A stretch of DNA of 64,000 nucleotides from Ottelia alismoides (lineage: Eukaryota; Streptophyta; Magnoliopsida; Alismatales; Hydrocharitaceae), in contig JAZKJV010002626.1 of NCBI GenBank assembly GCA_037367405.1, forward strand, positions 124,001-188,000, read 5' to 3'. A program made the translations under genes and the position numbers. Within the stretch, counting starts at the first letter, position 1, and every line of letters starts with the position of its first letter. This document shows, one piece after another, positions 47,097 through 57,719 of this stretch. The notes below the pieces were generated by a model. That model was not told where the DNA came from. It saw only the letters and a list, made by a program, of their open reading frames with translations, and ran no database searches.

Positions 47097-48051
47097 TTGT
47101 ATACGATGTCAGGCAACATAGTTGATACACCATCTACGGTTGCCTTCAAGGGTCCCACACCTATTGTCAAGATGGACGGTACCAACTACGCGTTGTGGGC
47201 AATACAATTCATGAATCTGATGCAGTGCCAAGGCAAGAAGCATATTCTGACGCATGATGAGCCCGTGGACAAGACTGGGACCAACGCCTCATGGGTGGTT
47301 GATGATGCATATGCCAAGGTGTGGCTATCTGATATCGTTTATGTGGAGATAGTCAATGATATCCTTAGTCAACCACCCATAACAAAGGCAATGTGGGACA
47401 TTCTCACAGGGACATACTCTCAGTGAGTCGAAGATACTGCAGCTTCAGAATAATATCTTCACGACCAAACATGATGATCGTCTCTTCACGCCCTATATAC
47501 ATCTTTGCGGGGTATGTTTGAGCAACTTCACAGCTACATACCGTAGATGACCTCTCCAGAGTAACACAAGGTCTACAGAGATTCTGTCATGGCTGGTGTT
47601 TTTCTGGATGCGCTCAACCCAGAATATGGCTCAGCTCGTTTTCAGCTTCTTCGCGATGCTACCATACCTCCTATGGAGGAAGTATAGTCGATTGAGTATT
47701 TGCTCTTCCACACCTCAAACTTCATCGGCTATAGTTGCATCACATGGTAGAGGTGGATCTAATCCTTTTAGAGGATGAGGCATGCGAAGTGGTTCACGCC
47801 CACGCCATACATGTTCATACTGCCACCGTTCATATCATTCAAAGGATACATGCTACTCCAAGCACATATTCCCACCATCAGCCCATGTCGCGGAACAGAG
47901 TCAGACTGCTCTTGATCTTATTGATCGTCACTACGATGATTTTGCTGCTCGCTTGAGAAAGATCATGCCTCCATCTGCTAGATCTTCTAGCATCGGCCCA
48001 TCAGACACGACAACCTCTGCCTCCACCAGTAGGTTAGGTATTAGTCATGCA
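47097..48051 (+). pseudogene. Copia gag with zinc knuckle
   Basis: The first 109 codons are open and typical of copia gag (KMDGTNYALWAIQFMNLM, QPPITKAMWDILTGTYS). After frame changes the sequence continues to a canonical CX2CX4HX4C zinc knuckle, C-S-Y-C-H-R-S-Y-H-S-K-D-T-C, at 47812-47853. The gag product forms the particle and the knuckle binds element RNA. Frameshifts at about 47420 and 47700 make it non-functional. The MITE follows directly. Confidence 0.8.
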
Positions 48052-48450
48052 CAATGTTGTAAAAGTCACCCGACTAGCCCGACTAGTAGGTCCAACTAGT
48101 TTAGTCAGTGGGGTGGCCGACCGAGTATCGACTAATTCCGACTAGATCCACTAGTCAACCAATTTTTTCTTAGAGATACCATATTTTTTTACTTTTTTAA
48201 AAACAAACTTATTCTAATACGTTTATGTTTTATTTAAATTCAGTTACTTCTTTTGATTCATTATGATAGTAAATATATATATATAAATCTATGTAAGTAT
48301 ATAATAATATATGTATAAAACTGATTTATATATTTAAAAAATCAAAGCCGATTAAAGTATGACTAAATCCGATTAATCATTTGACTGCCGATTAATCCTT
48401 AGTCAGTGACCTGATCGACCGAATACCGACTACCGACTTTTGCAACCTTG
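48052..48450. mobile_element. hAT-like MITE, 399 bp
   Basis: Terminal repeats CAATGTTGTAAAAGTC and, in reverse complement, CAAGGTTGCAAAAGTC match at 14 of 16 positions. It is flanked by the 8-mers GTCATGCA (48044-48051) and CTCATGCA (48451-48458). The 8-bp duplication and short terminal repeats fit hAT. Multiple CGACTA / TAGTCG words lie near both ends. No ORF. Confidence 0.78.
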
Positions 48451-48451
48451 C

Positions 48452-48889
48452 TCATGCATTTACTGGTCGCTCTTGACCAGATCCTTCAGAGTGGATTATA
48501 GATCTCGGAGCATCACATCATCTCTGCGGATATAGATTGCAGTTTGGTAGATACAATCCTACACAACCAGGTAGATCAGTAGTGATTGCTGATGGGACTC
48601 TGTCCCTAATTATTGGATAGGAGGATGTTCATTCGACACCCTTCATACACTTGTAGAATGTTCTTCGTGCACCTGCCTTTCCATGAACTTATTATCTATT
48701 AGCCAGATTACAAAAGATTTACTGTCGTACTATATTTAACTGTAGTTTCCTTATTTTTCAGGATATACTTAGGGCATGGTGATGGAATGTGGTCGTGAAC
48801 ATGAAGGGCTATACATGTTGTCTCAGTTTTCATATGCTGGTGCCACTTCCCTTTCTACATGATCCATTTCCTCGTACACACAACATCTC
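48452..48889 (+). pseudogene. Copia protease and pre-integrase segment
   Basis: The protease start W-I-I-D-L-G-A-S-H-H begins at 48492. The usual motif is D-S-G-A, so serine has become leucine. It is followed by an LRAPAFP / LLSIS-type region and a CGREHEGLYML pre-integrase motif. Frame changes are present. An RTE LINE interrupts it after about 48880. Confidence 0.72.
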
Positions 48890-50388
48890 ATATTCGACTA
48901 CCTACCGCTACAGAAATTTATTGCCTCATACCCGACGACTCTTTTATTGGGGAAGGGCATAGAGAGATCACTTTGAGTGATCTAGCTAGTAGTGAAAGCC
49001 ACTTGAATCGTGCATGCTATAGACGAATACAAAGAAATGAAGTAGAGGAGGCTTTGAAGGTTATGAGATCTGGAAAAGGTGTAGGACTGGATGGCATTCT
49101 TATAGAAGTATGAAGAGTTTTAGGTGAGTGTGGTTTGACTTGGCTTACATATGATTCTGTCCAATGAGAGATATTATGGAGAGTATTGGAGAAGAGACAA
49201 GTACCTGTCCTATACATTAACCTAAAAAAGGATATGTATGATAGGATTTTATCTTACATAAGGATCTAGTCTGGGAAGATTGACTATTTTGACATCAACA
49301 TTGATTTACATCAATGTTCAACTTTAACTCCATTTCTTTTTACTTTGATTATGGATGAGTTGACAAGTTACATTTAGGATAATATACCTTGGTGTATGTT
49401 ATTTACTGATGATATTGTGTTGATTGATGAGACTAGAGGTGGAGTAAATAAGAAGCTTGAAGTCTGGAGACGTGCGTTGGAGACTAAAGGATTTCGTATA
49501 AATAGGGCTAAGATTGAATATATGGAGTGTACTTTTTGATGGAAGCAATGGTGAAGGAATCAAGGTGAAGATTTGTGATGATAACATTTAGAAGAGAGAT
49601 TATTTTAGATAGTTGGGATCTATTTTGCAACATGACGGGGAAATTGATGGAGACATTACTAATAGAATAACTGCATACTGGCTAAAGCGGAGATGAGCCT
49701 TTGTTATTGTCTATGATAAGAAAGTTTCTTAAAAAATCAATGGAAAGTTTTACAAAGCAACCGTGAAACTTGCTATGCTTTATGGATTTGAATGTTGGCC
49801 TGTGAGCCATAGATGTGTGTAGAGAATGGTAGTAGCATAAATGAAAATGCTAAGGTGGATGTGTCGACACCCCCCCCCCCCCACATAAAGATCAGATTTG
49901 GAATGATGCGAGGATAAGATGCGAGAAAACCGCTTAATGTGGATTGGCCATTTGCAAAGGAGGTCAGCTGATGCTCCAATTAGGAGATGCAAGTTTTGGG
50001 ATTTTGAGCCGGCTAAGAGGTCGATGACAACCCAAACATGGCCTCAAATTTCAGCGAAATTCGGTCGAGTTTCTGTCGAATATCGATATCCAGTCGAAAT
50101 CAAAATTTGACCGAAATGATCGAAATATGGGGGTCCTAGTACAAAAAATGACCGAAATTCCGATCAAAATTCCACCGAAGTTATGTCTTGGTCGATACCG
50201 AAAGGGTGACCGAAACCGACATTTGGGGCCTTGGACCCAAAAAAGTGTTGGAATGAGACTATACGAAGGGATCTTAATTTTTTTGGATATAAGCCCGAGA
50301 TTGACCCAAGATAGATTTGAATGAAGGCACATAATCCAAGTAGCCGGCCCTAGTTAATTGTAGGAAAAGGCTTTCTTGTTGTTGTTGA
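48890..50388 (+). mobile_element. RTE-clade LINE copy 2, with internal deletion
   Basis: RT fragments: ESHLNRACYRRIQRNEVEEA and MRSGKGVGLDG, then an abrupt jump from GLTWLT to EILWRVLEKRQVPVLYINL. Compared with copy 1 (36520-36090) about 130 codons are missing, including the ENQFGF and FIDLEKAYD blocks. [34 protein letters not shown] (FTDD for FADD) and later blocks follow. It ends in (TTG)n at 50376-50388. It contains a family X MITE (50038-50233) and a 13-base C run (49870-49882). Confidence 0.82.
50038..50233. mobile_element. Family X MITE, copy 1, in RTE LINE
   Basis: Ends ATGGCCTCAAATTTC and GGGGCCTTG are inverted relative to copy 2. The flanking 9-mers are AACCCAAAC (50029-50037) and GACCCAAAA (50234-50242). 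The interior is rich in GACCGAAAT words. Deleting it re-joins the RTE coding frame on both sides. Confidence 0.68.
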
Positions 50389-50882
50389 CTTGGCGTCTTT
50401 ATTAAGTCTAGTTTCGGTGTAAGTCATGTGAACTTGGAAAGCATTATCGGTGTAGCTTTCCAACTCGTTAAAGTTGGAGTAGTCATGGTCTATTTAATTA
50501 TTTCATTTGGATATATGAGATCCAAGTCGTGTACCTGATCAGCAGGGACACACATATTATGTTGTTTGTGTTGATTTCTCCACATTGTCCTGGGTATTTC
50601 TTTTGAAGCAAAAGTTTGAGGCGAGTGCTATTATTCAAAATTTTATTGTTGAAACCAAAAATATTTTCTCTGCTTCAATAAAATACATTCGTTCGAATAA
50701 TGCGCTACTATACATTTACAACAACAACGACAAAGCCTTTTCTCACTTTAAGTAGGGTTGGCTAACGTTAAATAAATCTTTGAGTCCATTGTACTACACA
50801 TTTATCACACTTTTTTAGTTCACGTGGCGTTATTCATCGGACTACTTGTCCTTTATGTCTCAACAGAACGGTGTGACGGAAC
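50389..50882 (+). pseudogene. Copia integrase, zinc-binding and first catalytic part
   Basis: CKSCELGKHYRCSFP (HHCC zinc region), then YVVCVDFSTLSWVFLLKQKFEA with the first catalytic D. The second catalytic position reads RSNNALLY where relatives have R-S/T-D-N, so D is replaced by N. A LINE/SINE tail interrupts it. QQNGVTE then retains the catalytic E before the family X MITE. Confidence 0.75.
50719..50791 (-). mobile_element. 73-bp LINE/SINE 3' tail insertion
   Basis: On the minus strand it carries the TAGCCAACCCTACTTAAAG-type sequence and ends (TTG)n, as in the RTE LINE tails at 35098 and 50388 and in plant Au-type SINEs. The flanking 13-mers TACTATACATTTA (50706-50718) and TACTACACATTTA (50792-50804) match at 12 of 13 positions, as expected for target-primed reverse transcription. 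Confidence 0.75.
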
Positions 50883-51107
50883 CAAGGCGTTAAATGTCGG
50901 TTTCGGTCACCATTCGGTATCGACCAAAATAGAAATTCGATTGAATTTCGGTGAAATTTCGACCGAAATTTCGGTAATTTCGGTCATTTTTTGTACTAGC
51001 ACCCCCATATTTCGGTCATTTCGGTCATTTCGGTCAAATTTTGATTTCGACTGGATATCGATATTCGACAGAAATTCGACCGAATTTCGTTGAAATTTGA
51101 GGCCATG
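50883..51107. mobile_element. Family X MITE, copy 2, in copia integrase
   Basis: It starts CAAGGCGTTAAATGTCGG and ends TTTGAGGCCAT. The flanking 9-mers are TGACGGAAC (50874-50882) and TCACGGAAC (51110-51118), eight of nine matching. The interior repeats TTTCGGTCA many times, including three in direct succession near 51010-51035. The copia frame resumes after the second 9-mer. Confidence 0.75.
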
Positions 51108-51118
51108 GGTCACGGAAC

Positions 51119-51870
51119 ATAAACACAATCATTTTTTAGATTCACCTGGACTCTCCTCATACAGAGTCGGGCTCCACATTCTTTTTGGGATGATGCTGTG
51201 TTGACAGCTTGTTATCTCATAAACCGGATGCCCTCGACAATCTTGGGTGAAAAGACACCATTTGCTCTTGCTTTTTTTGATAAGGACCTCTTCTCTCTTA
51301 CCCCACGAGTGTTTGGGTGCGTAGCATTTGTCCATATCCTTTGTACTAGTCACGACAATCTCGTTCCTCGAGCTGACAAATGCATGTTTGTTGGTTACTC
51401 CTGCACTCAGAAGGGATATCGGTGTTTTGATCCTGTACATGGAAAGTACTATGCCAGTGTTGATGTTACCTTCTTTGAGTCCATCATGTACTACTCTCCT
51501 ACATGTGACATGATAGGTCCCTCTGAGTCTGAGAATGCTGTTATTCTCCCACCTCCACCTACACATATACCTCAACATGTACTCCATCCAACGCCTTCCC
51601 CAGCATCCATAACGCTCCAGGTAAATTCTATTAACTTAGTTTTGACTAATGGAACTAGTGGTGTAGATGATGTATAGGATGCGCATACAGATATACATGG
51701 TGAGATCACCAACAGAGAATGATTTGGGGTGGTCCATCGCATTGCGTAAAGGTGGACGTTCTTGTGTGCGATATCCCATGGTAGGTCAGGTATCTCTGGA
51801 GCGACTTTCACTATATTTTCGAAAATTTATTGTTGGATTATCCGTTGTTGAAATCCCATGCACATATCAG
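51119..51870 (+). pseudogene. Copia integrase C-terminal part and linker
   Basis: A 159-codon open stretch (51198-51677) with LINRMPSTILGEKTPF, RVFGCVAFVHI, KCMFVGYSCTQKGYRCFDP and YYASVDVTFFE, the conserved end of copia integrase. A P/S/T-rich linker follows, then a frameshifted DYPLLKSHAHI-type segment before the Harbinger insertion. Confidence 0.82.
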
Positions 51871-52268
51871 GGGTCAGTTTGGTTGCTGGGTTGGGTTGGT
51901 TTGGGGCAACCCTGTGAATAGTAAACTGTGAGGAGGGTTGGGAGGGTTGTAATAGTAGGTGTTTGGTTGGGATGAGGGTTAGGTTAGAGATGAATGTGAC
52001 ATGATGTGATGTTATGATGGGTTGTAATGAGTGTTGTGATGATTGAGGTATAGTATTTTTTTTAAATAAATTTATAAAAAGACGCCTTCTTGTTGGTTGT
52101 AACTTTGCCATCAACAAAAAAGCATAAACGAGTTTAGATGTGTGATTCAAAAAGAAATCTGGTAATCGTGGTGTAGGATGTGATCACGGTTGCAAAAGTT
52201 TTCGCATTAAAATATGTAGATAAATTCTTTCACGCAATGAAAAAATCACAAACATAAGTATTTTCTTG

Positions 52269-53335
52269 TACCACCAATATATACCAAAAAGTAATTCGTA
52301 AAAGAAGAAGCACTGAACAAAGCATTACTTGAAAACGTTGGCATGTAAAATTCTAAATTTTAATTCGGGAGGACGTCAAACCAAATACCATCTCCAAAAA
52401 ACACCATTACATCATACGAAGAAGTCACTGTATAGCGATTGTATCACGATAGCATGTTGGATACAAACTGTGAGAACACGAAGCCACTGAATACATATTC
52501 ACTCGTACAATGGAGCCACTGAGTACAACCTGATACATTACGACCCATCAGATGACGTGTTTGTCAACCACGTGGTCGTCCACTTCCGCTATTCCTATAT
52601 CACACAACTGTAGTCGAAGTGAGTCCACCATTTCCAACAGGGAAGATCTCTGCCCACCTTCATCCTCTAGCTCTGAGCAAAGGTGACGCAGTTCAAGCTC
52701 CTTCTCATGTACTTCTCGCAAGGTAGATTGAAGCTGTTGCTGCAATTCCCTGTTCTCTGCCTCCTTTTCCCATAGACGTTGTGATATTAAGAAAAACGTT
52801 GGCATGTACCACCAATATATACCAAAAAGTAATTCGTAAAAGAAGAAGCACTGAACCAAGCATTACTTGAAAACGTTGGCATGTAAAATTCTAAATTTTA
52901 ATTCGGGAGGATGTCAAACCAAATACCATCTCCAAAAAACACCATTACATCATACGAAGAAGTCACTGTCTAGCGATTGTATCACGATAGCATGTTGGAT
53001 ACAAACTATGAGAACACGAAGCCACTGAATACATATTCACTCGTACAATGGAGCCACTGAGTACAACCTGATACATTATGGCCCATCAGATGACGTGTTT
53101 GTCAACCACGTGGTTGTCCACTTCTGCTATTCCTATATCACACAACTGTAGTCGGAGTGAGTTCACCATTTCCAACAGGGAAGATCTCTGCCCACTTTCA
53201 TCCTCTAACTCCGAGCAAAGGTGACGCAGTTCGAGCTCCTTCTCATGTACTTCTCGCAAGGTAGATTGAAGCTGTTGCTGCAATTCCCTGTTCTCTGCCT
53301 CCTTTTCCCCATAGACGTTGTGATATTAAGAAAAA
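52269..53335. repeat. 538-bp tandem duplication within Harbinger element
   Basis: Unit 1 starts at 52269 and unit 2 at 52807; both run from TACCACCAATATATACC to AATTAAGAAAAAC-type sequence. About 97% identical by eye. Each unit carries one copy of the coiled-coil frame. Confidence 0.95.
52548..52859 (-). CDS. Coiled-coil ORF in Harbinger element, copy 1
   Basis: A 103-codon minus frame. Residues about 28-75 (QRLWEKEAENRELQQQ ... STLREVHEKELELRHLCSELEDE) show a heptad-like L/E/K pattern that should form a coiled coil. The C-terminal part ends LRLQLCDIGIAEVDDHV. It lies 3' of the transposase ORF2 on the same strand. I do not recognise the family. It could be an extra element protein or a captured host fragment. 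The N-terminal part of this copy comes from the duplication junction. Confidence 0.45.
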   Translation of the reverse strand: MVQCFFFYELLFGIYWWYMPTFFLISQRLWEKEAENRELQQQLQSTLREVHEKELELRHLCSELEDEGGQRSSLLEMVDSLRLQLCDIGIAEVDDHVVDKHVI

Positions 53336-53510
53336 CTCATCTGCCAAATTTTTCAATGTCCTTGAAGCTCGTGCGTACGATTTCTGAGTTCTGCATCGAC
53401 TGATTGAGCAGACGTAGAACATGCGTCTCACTGGATGTTCTGACCCCTCCTCATACCGTAGAAGCAACGAAAATCCACAACTGCACCTCTCTGCTGCGGA
53501 GTCCATTCAG
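53086..53510 (-). pseudogene. Coiled-coil ORF in Harbinger element, copy 2 with longer N-terminal part
   Basis: The same coiled-coil C-terminus as the copy at 52548 (differences include D/N and G/S replacements) but with upstream sequence that lies outside the duplication. One base insertion (CCCC versus CCC at about 53310) shifts the frame relative to copy 1. The upstream part includes WTPQQRGAVVDFRCF and LKNLADEF-type segments. This is the ancestral copy of the two, since it alone has the upstream region. Confidence 0.45.
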
Positions 53511-53649
53511 ATCGTGCGGTAAGCTGGAAACTAAAATCATTACCAAATTAAACATGACAATATCAAAAAAGGGTACATCTCTCCAATATATTAAGGTAAA
53601 AGTTCAGTAAACCGACAACAAACACGAAAAGCACAAGCACGACATAATG

Positions 53650-54850
53650 ATATAACAAAGAAGGCACCCCATATTTGCAGTCTATGGTTGCCTTGTGCAT
53701 CTGTTATTCCACATAGCATTGGCAATTCTATCTCTCAACATCTGTCCACGTCGTATGTCGTCACGAAGGATGCCCACGACCCGATGCTGCTCTTCGTCCG
53801 GCTCCTCCGGCAATATGTCGTCGTCATCGTCAGAAATGGAATCTCCACCATTGAGCCGTATGAAGTTGTGGATTATGCACGTGGCCCTGACGACATCCCG
53901 TTGAATGTTGATTGGATACGCTGGCATATCACGAAGGCAACGAAATTTATTCTTTCATACCCCGAAAGTGCGTTCCACCACATTACACAGACATGCATGA
54001 CAGTGGTTAAATAGGTCTTTATGGTTTTCGTAATGACTCCCATGAGCCCTCCAAGTAGGAAGATGATATAGGGAGCCTCTATACGGCGCTAAGAATTTAT
54101 CCGTATTGGCGTATCCACAATCCACCAGATACTTGCAGCTCTCGGGTACGACGAAGGAGCCACTCTCCACTCGGAATGACGAAGTACGGTCATATCTGCA
54201 CAAGAACCCTCGCAGCCTGTAACCACATAGGTGAAACAAAGGTTGAAGTCGACCGCGGCCATCACATTCTGGGCCGTGAATAACTTCCTACATCTGTAAG
54301 CACCTTGGACCTCAGGATCGACTTGAGCAGGGATGTATGTCCCATCAATAACTCCGATAACTCCCTGCGGTGTGGAGGGTATCGTAGATAAGAAAACGTT
54401 CAGAACCTAGTAAACGAATCGTAGATGAAAATCCAGTCTCTACTTAGTAAACGAACAACGTGTTAGATAAATTACTTTGAAGTAGGGGTAGTAGCGAGGG
54501 TTGGACGTGATTATCTTCGGAGTGATAGGTGGTGCGAGTCGTATATATTCTGCCTCCAGAGTGAGTATCTTCGTGAGAACATTTCTAATGTGTCTTGATA
54601 TAGTCTCAGCACTATGCTGGAAGGCCTCTTGAATGACTCTATTGGAATGTGCATTTGTGAATGCATATAGAAATATTCAAACCTGTTCATCGACATCCAT
54701 GTTCCTTGTCTTGGTTAATCCATGGTCGGATAAGACACGAACAAACCTTCTAAGCATGCTAGGTTTCATTCAGAAGTTTTGAAAGGCACGGTCATCGTGT
54801 CCTTCAAGCATCTCCTTAACCCATTAGAGGCCTTGTATGCAATGGACGAG
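53650..54850 (-). pseudogene. PIF/Harbinger ORF2 transposase (DDE), one intron
   Basis: The N-terminal part has MLRRFVRVLSDHGL and EAFQHSAETISRHIRNVLTKIL (HTH-like). The 111-bp intron 54365-54475 has GT-AG ends and keeps the frame. After it come VIGVIDGTYI (first catalytic D), FTYVVTGCEGS.ADMTVLR, YLVDCGYANTDKFLAPYRG (second D), CNVVERTFGV (catalytic E) and NIQRDVVRATCIIHNFI. The transposase cuts and joins element ends. Defects: TGA in the N-terminal part (about 54678), a frameshift near 54190 and a TGA replacing the usual W after FGV (about 53953). Otherwise it is nearly full length. Confidence 0.88.
54365..54475 (-). other. Intron of Harbinger ORF2
   Basis: On the minus strand it starts GTAATTTATC and ends CACCGCAG. 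Removal joins YYPYFK to GVIGVIDG without a frame change. Confidence 0.75.
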
Positions 54851-55443
54851 GGATCCTTCTACCTTCTACCCACTCTATTGCCAGAGCTCCTACTACTCCG
54901 GCACATGCTACAAGTATCGCATCACCAATATCCGTAAATGGGTTGTAATTCCGAAGCGACATCCCTAGAAAATGGCACGAGATGAATGAAAACCTTTCAG
55001 ATAAGCAAGAGAGTTTCCTACAAGCGCGACCTGCAAACAGTAGTAGAGCATTTTCGCCCAACATGTAACAAGGATGTGCATGATATGTAATTGCGATATT
55101 GAAATCTACTAAAATAATCATTGCATGCCATGTAAGTGCGATGTTAATTTCTACCAAAGCAATCCATGCATGCAAACATGTTAGGGATTTCCACCATCGC
55201 ACGATGCCTGCAAGAAATTAAGTTATGTTTGTCCTACATCAAGGTGCTAATATCCCCCATGTAAAACATAGCACCATCTTAGCACCTGCAAGCAAGATTT
55301 AACAATGACAATGTAAAGCTTAAAAGCACTATTAAGCTGCAAATAGCGAAATGTTCTACTAAAGACATCATGTCATGTTCTCAGGGGAAATGCTAGTTAC
55401 GAGTAAGAGTAATGTAGAGGAAATCATAGTCGGGGAGGAGTGG

Positions 55444-55690
55444 TCAACGCGAAATGGTCCTTTCTATCCAGTCGTTCAACTTTCCTGGGTCCCCATGAAC
55501 AAGCATGTATACGTTACACCCACTTGGTGTAGCCAACTTCTCCGTAATCTTCTCAAACTGCTCTACGTCCAGGTCAGGCTGCATTGCGCTTATTTCAGTG
55601 CATGCTGCGTGGGCAACTTCATCAGGGCCACTCATCGACTCAGTTATCTTCTTCGCCAAGGACATCAAAAAATTCTCCAGCAACTCCTGA
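55444..55690 (-). CDS. Probable C-terminal exon of Harbinger ORF1
   Basis: A 79-codon open frame with MLENFLMSLAKKITESM and PDLDVEQFEKITEKLA segments, ending LVHGDPGKLNDWIERTI. It follows the acidic exon of ORF1 on the same strand. Similar helical C-termini follow Myb/SANT-like domains in plant homologs. The splice link is inferred. Confidence 0.5.
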
Positions 55691-55699
55691 CCTACTTGA

Positions 55700-56490
55700 G
55701 CCCTGAAGCCTCCACTCCTTGACTTCTTGCTATTGGTTCCTCCGCTGCGTGCACTTCTCTTCCTACATGACGGTGTGGGGGGTCAACTCCTCACTGTCGT
55801 GCGCCTCGTCTTCAGGTTCTGGCTTACACTCGTCAAGGTCCTCATCAAAATTAAGCTCCCTCTAACTTGAATGAGGGCGTGAGATAGATGTTCCCATTGC
55901 TGGATTGTCTTTACGTGACCGAAAGGAGGTGACATGCACCCCAGTGGCAATGTCCTTACTGAGAAACCTCTGAATGTCACCGAAGTGCAAGAAGGTCTTG
56001 TTGCGATATTTGCGGTATCTATATGCAAGCTATAACAAATAGGATAATAAGATAACTGAAATTATCAAACATCATTTGATCGTCAGCTCAGGTATCTTAC
56101 CTCAAACCAAGCCGAATCGGAAGGAGGAATAGGCCTGTTGTAGACAGCATCCCAGCCCCACCCGGATTTGTTGTGAAGGTAAAGGTAAGCTGAGTAGTCC
56201 CTTTTCAAGTTCTTCCATCTACACAAGAGTTGGGTCTTGGTATAATGAAGACAACTGATGTTGTTGAACCTAGTCACACTCATCCGCCATCCGGGCACCG
56301 TGAACGTGCTACCAACCCTTGATGACTCGTACTCTAGCAAGGTGCCAACGAATACCTGTCCAACCCAGGATTCCAATGCGCATTCTCCGAAGCAACCGCG
56401 TCTGCATACTCGGATGACTCCCCGACAACTCTGTCACCACTGCTCGCCCAAGGTGACATCGCACTTAATTTTCCAGACAAGTTATTAGAT
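55700..56490 (-). pseudogene. PIF/Harbinger ORF1, Myb/SANT-like protein
   Basis: Exon 56376-56101 encodes FVGTLLEYESSRVGSTF, GWRMSVTRFNN, YTKTQLLCRWKNLKRDYSAY and GWGWDAVYNRPIPPSDSAWFE, the Myb/SANT-like (Myb_DNA-bind_3) domain of Harbinger ORF1. A 71-bp intron (56030-56100, GTAAGA...TTATAG) follows. The next exon has YRYRKYRNKTFLHFGDI and an acidic ECKPEPEDEAHDSEEL segment interrupted by one TAG (about 55862). ORF1 binds element ends and carries ORF2 into the nucleus in known systems. Further downstream the sequence 55683-55450 (MLENFLMSLAKKITES...) likely encodes its C-terminal part. Confidence 0.78.
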
Positions 56491-57719
56491 AATGGAATAT
56501 GCACGAATAAGCAACAACAAATTGTGACCCACGAATATGCAAGAAAAAGCTACAGGAATGTACAACAAAATGCTCAAGTTAATGGTTCTTCAAGCGTAGT
56601 TGAGCGTGAGACCCCCTTTTGGAGGCGGTAGAGCATGTTCCATTTTATCCCTTCGGAAAAAATGATTCAGCAGTGCGGCAATGTTCACGCTGGGGTGGTC
56701 ATTATGGTTGTTGCCATGGTGGTTAATTGCATCTAGAACCAATTTCATCCTAAGCCAAAATGTTTGATTAATTGCAGATCTAATGGTCTTCTTAGACCGG
56801 CATTGTCGCTTAAGTACAGATGCAGGGGACTACTTTAAAAAGAGAGATAATATTTCAGAAAAGCATGGTAAACGACTTATTCCCTTCCAAGTCCATCTGT
56901 AATAATATGGAATCCAAAAATTCCATGTATTCAAAATATGGATTGAAATCTCATAATATGTATTCAAAAAATCCATGTACCTTGAACGTATCTGGAGCTA
57001 ATAAATCTGTAACTAAATTATATGGTGCAGTCAATTGAGATCGAGACATGGAGATTTCTTTTCGGGGTAGCAACATATGGTTAGGTTATTTGTTGTCCAA
57101 TAGAATCTGTAACTATATTACATATTTGCAAACCTTCTCTGTCAAGATAGCCATAACTTTCATCAGGCAAGAAGAAGATTTACTGATCATAACTGAGGAT
57201 GCTGTATAATCTGTAACTAAAGTATATGGTGCACACAGTTGAGATCGAAACATGGAGACTTTTTTTTGGAATAGTAAGATATGGTTAGCTTATATGTTGT
57301 CCAATATAATCAGAAACTATAATACTAAAAAAGAGTGCTTTGCCATCAGAAAAGTTCCAGGTGTGCTTAAAAACATGTTGTTAATGCCCAAGCAAATATC
57401 CAAAGTATTATGGAAATTATTATAAACGAATAAGAATTGGCCAGACTGCAGATTTGCGAATGCAACCAAGATTTATCAAACGTAGGGATTATATGTCTAG
57501 ATAACAAAATCCTAGATAACCTGGACAACCTTGTAAGCAAACAAATCTATATTTTTGACTCGGATAGTTATCGTCGTATCGAAATGAACAATGATTTTAT
57601 TCTATACATCATACTAACTCCGGCAACCCAACATACATGGGGGAAGAACATCACTGGCAGCGGAACATGGACAACCACCACGACGCAATCGATATCGGGG
57701 ACTCAAAATAAGGAGCATG
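56491..57719. other. Harbinger interior upstream of ORF1, no gene
   Basis: No coding similarity. It contains an imperfect direct repeat of about 120 bases (57000-57120 and 57200-57320) sharing ATCTGTAACTAAA, GAGATCGA.ACATGGAGA and TTGTCCAATA words. Confidence 0.45.

Noticed and set aside
50388..50882. Considered as part of the RTE LINE
   Set aside because: The sequence after the (TTG)n tail has clear copia integrase motifs, so it belongs to the host element.
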